Below are positions 4,329-8,890 of a stretch of 8,890 nt of DNA, piece after piece. Source of the stretch: Defluviitaleaceae bacterium (GTDB lineage: Bacteria; Bacillota; Clostridia; Lachnospirales; UBA5962). The stretch lies in NCBI GenBank assembly GCA_009780765.1, contig WQZK01000064.1:1-8890 (forward strand). Direction: 5' to 3'. Every line of letters starts with the position of its first letter. Position 1 is the stretch's first letter. The notes beneath the pieces were generated by a model. That model was not told the DNA's origin. It searched no databases and saw only the letters and a program-made list of their open reading frames with translations. Both the position numbers and the translations under genes were made by a program.

Positions 4329-4361
4329 ACTATTAGTAAATATTACTATGGAGGTTACACT

Positions 4362-5630
4362 ATGTTAGATGCTAAAGATTTAAGGGGTAATTTTGAAGAT
4401 ATAAAACGCAAACTTGTAAGACGTGGAGAAGATTATGGCATTGATGCCTTTTTAGAGCTAGATAAAAAAAGACGCCAGCTTATAGGTGAAGCCGAGGAGC
4501 TTAAAGCCCACCAAAACACGGTTTCTAAGCAAGTTCCTATTCTTAAAAAAGAAGGCAAAGACGTTACCGCAATTTTTGAAGAGATGAAAGAAATTTCTGA
4601 AAAAGTTAAGACGTATGATGCAAAAATTAAAGAAATTGATGATAATATTGAAAACTTACTTTTAAGTATCCCAAATACACCAAGCGATTTGGTTAAAGAT
4701 GGTAAAGACGAAAGTGAAAACGAGGAAATTAAAAAGTGGGGTGAGCCTAGAGTTTTTAACTTCGAGCCAAAACCGCACTGGGATTTAGGGCGTGATTTAG
4801 ATATTTTAGATTCGGAAACCGCAGGTAAAGTTACAGGTACAAGATTTATGCTCTACAAAGGCTTTGGTGCAAGGCTTGAACGTGCTTTAATGAATTTCTT
4901 TTTAGATTATCATGGCAAAAATGGTTATACAGAAGTTTTTGGCCCTACAATTGTTCATAGAAGAAGTATGATTGGAACGGGGCAGCTACCCAAGTTTGAA
5001 GAAGATGCCTTTAAGATCGAAAATTCGGAGTATTTTTTAATTCCAACAGCTGAGGTGCCTATAACTAATATCCACCGTGAAGAAATTTTAGATGGTAGCC
5101 GCTTGCCTATAAAATATTGTGCTTATTCTTCTTGTTTTAGAAGAGAGGCGGGTTCTGCGGGGCGTGATACTCGTGGACTTATAAGGCAACACCAATTTCA
5201 AAAAGTTGAGCTTGTAAAATATGCAAGCCCTGAAACTTCTTACAGCGAGCTTGAATCTATGGTTTTAGAGGTTGAAAAATTATTGCAAATGTTAGAGCTT
5301 CCTTATCGTATTGTTTGCCTCTGCTCGGGCGACATGGGTTTCTCAGCTGCCATGACTTATGATATAGAATTTTGGATGCCAAGCTATTTGCGGTATGTAG
5401 AAATTTCTAGCTGCACTAATTTCGAGGGGTATCAGGCAAGGCGTGCAGATATTAAATTTAAAAATTCGCCTAAAGATAAAGCTCAATATGTGCATACGCT
5501 TAACGGCTCAGGAATTCCTTTAGGCAGAACCGTGGCAGCCATACTTGAAAATTTTCAAAATGAAGATGGTACAGTAACCATTCCAAAAGTTTTAGTGCCA
5601 TATATGGGCGGAGAAACAGTAATAAAGTAA
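4362..5630 (+). CDS. serS: Seryl-tRNA synthetase
   Basis: SerRS charges tRNA-Ser with serine in the cytoplasm. The 422-residue product has the full plan: an N-terminal coiled-coil tRNA-binding arm (about residues 26-100) and a class II catalytic core. Visible core motifs are GTGQLPKFEEDAF (205-217), TAEVP (229-233), motif 2 FRREAGSAGRDTRGLIRQHQF (259-279), ISSCTNFEGYQARR (348-361) and motif 3 GIPLGRTVAAILENFQ (384-399). The length is normal and no catalytic position looks disrupted. ATG at 4362 is preceded by GGAGG at 7 nt. It is the first gene of the rightward operon and divergent from rpsT. Firmicute serS genes are often T-box controlled; here the leader is too short for that. Confidence 0.97.
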   Translation: MLDAKDLRGNFEDIKRKLVRRGEDYGIDAFLELDKKRRQLIGEAEELKAHQNTVSKQVPILKKEGKDVTAIFEEMKEISEKVKTYDAKIKEIDDNIENLLLSIPNTPSDLVKDGKDESENEEIKKWGEPRVFNFEPKPHWDLGRDLDILDSETAGKVTGTRFMLYKGFGARLERALMNFFLDYHGKNGYTEVFGPTIVHRRSMIGTGQLPKFEEDAFKIENSEYFLIPTAEVPITNIHREEILDGSRLPIKYCAYSSCFRREAGSAGRDTRGLIRQHQFQKVELVKYASPETSYSELESMVLEVEKLLQMLELPYRIVCLCSGDMGFSAAMTYDIEFWMPSYLRYVEISSCTNFEGYQARRADIKFKNSPKDKAQYVHTLNGSGIPLGRTVAAILENFQNEDGTVTIPKVLVPYMGGETVIK

Positions 5631-5661
5631 TAATCCCAAAAAGGAGGGATATAGGTATATT

Positions 5662-6579
5662 ATGAACATTTATTTTAGAGCAGTTGGTTTTAGTACCCCA
5701 GATAGCATGACTTCAAAACATGCAAAAAAACAGATAATCGAAGGTTCTAATAAAAAATTTGTAGACAATCAACATACCGGCAAAACTTACATGGAAGCTT
5801 TAAGAATGTGCGGCGATGGTATTGGCATCATGATTAAAGGCAATATCACCCATGAAACAGAAGATTATGAGGGTATTGACATCATTCCATATGCAGTAAG
5901 CACTCATAACACTAATTGCCTTAAGTATGATGTTGATTTTGATGAAAGCTTTGAAGACCAAAGCATTATGATATATTACCAAGAAGAAAATTTTGAAAGC
6001 GAATTAACTTTTTTGCTTCAAGAAGAGGTTGCTTTTAAGTCTAATAAAGAAGCATTTATTGCACATGGCCAAGAAGATAAAATATTTAATAAAGAAAAAA
6101 TGGTTAATGTTTCGGCACTTTCTATAGATGGCACGGTTGTATTGCCAACATTTAAAAACGAACTTAGCGACGAGTTGCAAAAAATAGAAGAAGACTATGT
6201 AAAGCACTTAATAAACAGGCTCAAAAGTGGTGATTTATTAGCTGAAGAGCTTCTTAAAAGCTATGAAGAGGAAACAACAGAGCTTATACGTGAAAGACTT
6301 CACGAGGAGGATTTTCTCACCGTTATAGAAAGCTATTTTATGCCAGAAGATGAAAATGCTTTTACTTATTCATTACTCGGCACCATAGAAGATTTTAAAG
6401 AAATTACAAACAGTGCCACAGGTGAAATTATTTATAAATTGCTTGTAGATGTTACCGGCATTAAATTGCAATTATATATAAATAAACAAGACCTTGTTGG
6501 TGTTCCTAGCAAATCTATGCGATTTTTGGGCTCTTGCAGGCTTCAAGGCAATGTTTTATATACTAATAATAAAAATTAA
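5662..6579 (+). CDS. DUF3881 family protein
   Basis: A 305-residue soluble, acidic protein without membrane segments or a signal peptide. The N-terminus MNIYFRAVGFS and the length fit DUF3881, a family of unknown function that I know mainly from Lachnospiraceae and related Clostridia. A Glu-rich helical stretch (about residues 165-220) follows a beta-rich first half. The C-terminal part contains SLLGTIEDFKEITNSATGE and a beta-like segment KLLVDVTGIKLQLYINKQDL. ATG at 5662 is preceded by AGGAGGG with an unusually long gap of about 13 nt; a closer AGG lies 6 nt upstream. It sits 31 nt after serS and 17 nt before folD, so it is probably co-transcribed. Function unknown. Confidence 0.75.
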   Translation: MNIYFRAVGFSTPDSMTSKHAKKQIIEGSNKKFVDNQHTGKTYMEALRMCGDGIGIMIKGNITHETEDYEGIDIIPYAVSTHNTNCLKYDVDFDESFEDQSIMIYYQEENFESELTFLLQEEVAFKSNKEAFIAHGQEDKIFNKEKMVNVSALSIDGTVVLPTFKNELSDELQKIEEDYVKHLINRLKSGDLLAEELLKSYEEETTELIRERLHEEDFLTVIESYFMPEDENAFTYSLLGTIEDFKEITNSATGEIIYKLLVDVTGIKLQLYINKQDLVGVPSKSMRFLGSCRLQGNVLYTNNKN

Positions 6580-6596
6580 TAAAGTGAGGGATTTAT

Positions 6597-7466
6597 ATGG
6601 CAATTGTTATGGATACGGCTTTACTTGTTAAAAATATGGAGGAAGAGCAAAAAACAAATGTAGCAGAACTATTAGAGATAGGTATAACACCAACGTTGGC
6701 GATAGTTCGTGCTGGTGAAAAAAAAGACAGCTTAAGTTATGAAAAAAGCATGATGAAAAAGCTTGAAAGGGTTGGTATTTTATGCAAGAGCTATGCTTAC
6801 CCTGAAGATATTTCTAAAGAAGAGTTTTATCAAAATGTTAAAGATATTAATCATGACGATAGCGTTCACGGCATTATTATTTTGCAACCTCTACCAAAAC
6901 ACTTACAATCTTGGGATTTAAATTACTTGATAGAACCAAGGAAAGATGTTGACGGTACAAACCCACTAAGCATTGGCGAAATTGGTATGTGCAAGATTTT
7001 TTGTGAGCCATCTACAAACGTGCCTTGCACGGCCGAATCGGTTATGCGTATTTTAGACCATTATAACATAGAGCTTTCTGGCAAAGATGCAGTTGTTATT
7101 GGTGCAAGCACTGTTGTTGGCAGACCCGTTGCATTTTTACTATTAAACGAAGAAGCAACGGTTACAATTTGCCACATAAAAACTAAAGATGTTAAAAAAA
7201 TGTGCAAAGATGCAGATGTTATTGTTGTTGCGGTTGGTAAAAAGGGTTTTATCACCAAAGATTTTGTTAAAGAAGGTGCTATTATCATTGATGTTGGCAT
7301 AAATGTTGATGAAAACGGCAAAGTTTGTGGCGATGTTGATTTTGATGAGTGTATTAAAATTGCTGGCGGTATAACTCCTGTTCCTGGTGGTGTTGGGCTT
7401 GTTACAACAGCCGTTCTTGCCGAGCACGTTATAAACTGTGCTTTAAAAGCTTCTGCAAATGAGTAA
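6597..7466 (+). CDS. folD: FolD-type methylene-THF dehydrogenase/cyclohydrolase, atypical subfamily
   Basis: FolD interconverts 5,10-methylene-THF, methenyl-THF and 10-formyl-THF in one-carbon metabolism. The 289-residue product has the substrate domain with KDVDG (116-120) and PCTAESVMRILDHY (143-156), the NADP-binding Rossmann motif GASTVVGRP (169-177), GDVDF (245-249) and TPVPGGVG (260-267). Two positions differ from classical FolD: by alignment the catalytic Lys (E. coli K54, in YxxxK) is Met52 here (Y48-EKS-M52), and the Gln of QLPLP (E. coli Q98) is Leu96 (sequence LQPLP). From memory, a clostridial FolD-like subfamily shares the YE...K pattern, so the changes may be ancestral rather than inactivating. 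GAGGG precedes ATG 6597. Its last 8 nt overlap the next gene. Confidence 0.88.
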   Translation: MAIVMDTALLVKNMEEEQKTNVAELLEIGITPTLAIVRAGEKKDSLSYEKSMMKKLERVGILCKSYAYPEDISKEEFYQNVKDINHDDSVHGIIILQPLPKHLQSWDLNYLIEPRKDVDGTNPLSIGEIGMCKIFCEPSTNVPCTAESVMRILDHYNIELSGKDAVVIGASTVVGRPVAFLLLNEEATVTICHIKTKDVKKMCKDADVIVVAVGKKGFITKDFVKEGAIIIDVGINVDENGKVCGDVDFDECIKIAGGITPVPGGVGLVTTAVLAEHVINCALKASANE

Positions 7467-8154
7467 AATAATTTTAAGAGCGTTTTCGATTTTAAATTTA
7501 ATTAGTCTTATAATTGTTGTTTTGCTTACTTCTGTAGAAATTGCAACATTTAGCCGTATATTTTATAGGTTTGAATTTGGCAGAAATAATTCGCATGAGT
7601 TTGTAAATATCACTGAAGAAGAGCTTGACAGCGTTACTAGCGTACTTCTTGACTACATGCGTGGCAGGCGTGAAGATTTGGTTGTAGAAGTTAATATACA
7701 TGGCGAAACAAGGGAGTTTTTTAGTGAACGCGAAAAATATCACATGATAGATGTTAAAGACCTTTACGACGCTGGGCATCTTATAAGAAATATTTGTATA
7801 CTTATATATATAATAACTCTTGTACCTATCTTGATAATATACAAGAAAAAGGCCATAAAAGAGTTTTTAAACTGCTATCGTTTGGGCATTCCCATATTTT
7901 TTGGCGGGCTAATCATCTTAGGGGCTTTAATATTTTCAAGCTTTGACAGGGCTTTTACAATCTTCCACGAAATACTGTTTTCAAATGATTTATGGCTGTT
8001 AGACCCAAGGTTTGATTTAATGATAAACATTTTGCCGCTACAGTTTTTTATAAACATATTTATTTTTATAATGATTATGTTTGTATTTACACTTCTTTGC
8101 ATAATGGCGGCTTCTCATATAGTATTTAAGAGGTTAAAGCGAGGTGTTTCATGA
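7459..8154 (+). CDS. TIGR01906 family (DUF1461) integral membrane protein
   Basis: A 231-residue membrane protein of unknown function. It has one hydrophobic segment near the N-terminus (about residues 8-30), an extracytoplasmic-looking domain (31-105) with the family signature REFFSEREKYHMIDVKDLY (85-103), then three more segments (about 107-128, 143-161 and 190-222). The conserved FHEILFSNDLWLLDPRFDL (169-187) lies before the last one. ATG at 7459 overlaps the folD stop by 8 nt (ATGAGTAA) and has no good ribosome binding site, so translation probably depends on coupling with folD. The next gene overlaps its stop by 4 nt. Confidence 0.85.
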   Translation: MSKIILRAFSILNLISLIIVVLLTSVEIATFSRIFYRFEFGRNNSHEFVNITEEELDSVTSVLLDYMRGRREDLVVEVNIHGETREFFSEREKYHMIDVKDLYDAGHLIRNICILIYIITLVPILIIYKKKAIKEFLNCYRLGIPIFFGGLIILGALIFSSFDRAFTIFHEILFSNDLWLLDPRFDLMINILPLQFFINIFIFIMIMFVFTLLCIMAASHIVFKRLKRGVS

Positions 8155-8890
8155 AAATTATTAAATTTATTTTGAAATTTATACTTTATGTGCTTGCGTT
8201 TGTAGCCGTAGTTTTGCTATTGCCGCTTATTGCTTTTATTTTGCTTTATCCACTTAAGTATAAAATTTCGTCTAATATAGAAAATAAAGATTATGAAACA
8301 AGTATCTACGCTTCTGGTTTTTTTAGAATTATCCAGTATTATAAAACTACTGATGGTTCTTATTTTAGAATTTTTGGCATAAAGAAAAAAAAGAAAGTAG
8401 AAGGTGAAGAAGCTCAAGAAAACTCCACTTCGGAAGAAGAGCAAGATGAAGAAGAAAGTATAGTAAACACAGTTTTCAAAAAATTGCAATCGGGTGATAG
8501 CCGAAGCGGGATTCTTAAAAAAATTCAAGGTACGATAAATCAAATAAGCTATTTCAAAAATCATCCCGATAGAAACGAGATAATTAAGCTTACTCTCGAA
8601 TTTTTGAAAAAACTTGGGCTAAAAAATAAGCCAAAAAAACTAATAATTACAGGTATTGTTGGCTTTGAAACACCGGATAAAACTGGCATGTTCCTTGGGG
8701 CTCTAGGTATTGTATCAGCTTACATCCCTCTTAATTTTGATATTGCAGGCGATTTTGAAAAACAAAGAATCGCACTAAATATAAAAGTAACTGGGCGTCT
8801 TGTATTATGGAAAGTTTTATACCCAATAATCAGATATGCCCTTAAAGAACCAATATGGAAAATTTTAAAACCACTAATCTTCAAGAACAA
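8151..8890 (+). CDS. DUF2953-like membrane protein, cut by window end
   Basis: The frame opens with ATG at 8151, overlaps the preceding stop as ATGA, and is open to the last base (246 codons seen, no stop). GAGGTG lies 4 nt before the start. The product has one hydrophobic segment (about residues 5-33), a short domain, a strongly charged linker (about 78-103: a Lys run followed by a Glu/Asp/Ser run), and a C-terminal part with TGIVGFETPDKTGMFLGALG (167-186) and FDIAGDFEKQRIALNIKVTG (196-215). This Gly-x-x-x-Pro...Tyr-Gly type C-terminal arrangement resembles DUF2953 proteins (B. subtilis YtfI family), which often sit near sporulation genes. The assignment is tentative, and the end of the protein is outside the window. 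Confidence 0.65.
   Translation, partial: MKIIKFILKFILYVLAFVAVVLLLPLIAFILLYPLKYKISSNIENKDYETSIYASGFFRIIQYYKTTDGSYFRIFGIKKKKKVEGEEAQENSTSEEEQDEEESIVNTVFKKLQSGDSRSGILKKIQGTINQISYFKNHPDRNEIIKLTLEFLKKLGLKNKPKKLIITGIVGFETPDKTGMFLGALGIVSAYIPLNFDIAGDFEKQRIALNIKVTGRLVLWKVLYPIIRYALKEPIWKILKPLIFKN

Noticed and set aside
4329..4361. T-box riboswitch in front of serS
   Set aside because: Only about 27-33 nt separate the promoter from the ATG, with no specifier loop or terminator hairpin.
8217..8564. 115-codon minus-strand frame near the right end
   Set aside because: It is the complement of the DUF2953-like gene, which is in frame with the operon and starts by ATGA overlap; its Phe/Ile/Ser-rich product is an antisense artefact.

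Overview
The window reads as chromosomal DNA of a low-GC, endospore-forming member of the Clostridia, probably near the Lachnospiraceae. The reasons are AT-rich codon use, strong AGGAGG-type ribosome binding sites, a spoIIR sporulation gene, and several families typical of that class: DUF4364, DUF3881, DUF2953-like, TIGR01906, TIGR04086 and a TIGR01212 radical SAM protein. Family names come from recognising sequence patterns; no database was searched.

Layout. A divergent promoter region near 4190-4361 splits the window. Leftward (minus strand) from it run rpsT (S20, UUG start, strong SigA-type promoter, own terminator), a TIGR01212 radical SAM gene abutting a DUF4364 winged-helix gene, spoIIR with a sigma-F-like promoter, an unannotated 49-residue Met/Gly-rich peptide gene followed by a terminator, and a TIGR04086 membrane protein gene. 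Rightward (plus strand) runs a tight operon: serS, a DUF3881 gene, a folD of an atypical subfamily, a TIGR01906 membrane protein gene (8-nt overlap) and a DUF2953-like membrane protein gene (4-nt overlap) that is cut by the window end.

The left end (1-860) is different in kind. It carries a tandem pair of tiny minus-strand genes for a 32-residue peptide (the second copy is cut by the window edge) under a good extended -10 promoter. Around them lies a cluster of palindromic repeats sharing an ATTGC/GCAAT outer stem with a different inner hairpin in each copy. Two of these form the ends of a roughly 240-bp MITE-like element whose core is an array of short perfect hairpins laid nearly end to end. 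This accessory region holds the least explained signals: the duplicated peptide gene, the hairpin array and the modular repeat family.

Functionally the two arms are mostly housekeeping (translation, one-carbon metabolism) plus one sporulation signalling gene. No complete new multi-gene system is visible. The most novel candidates are the two small-peptide loci and the repeat/hairpin element.
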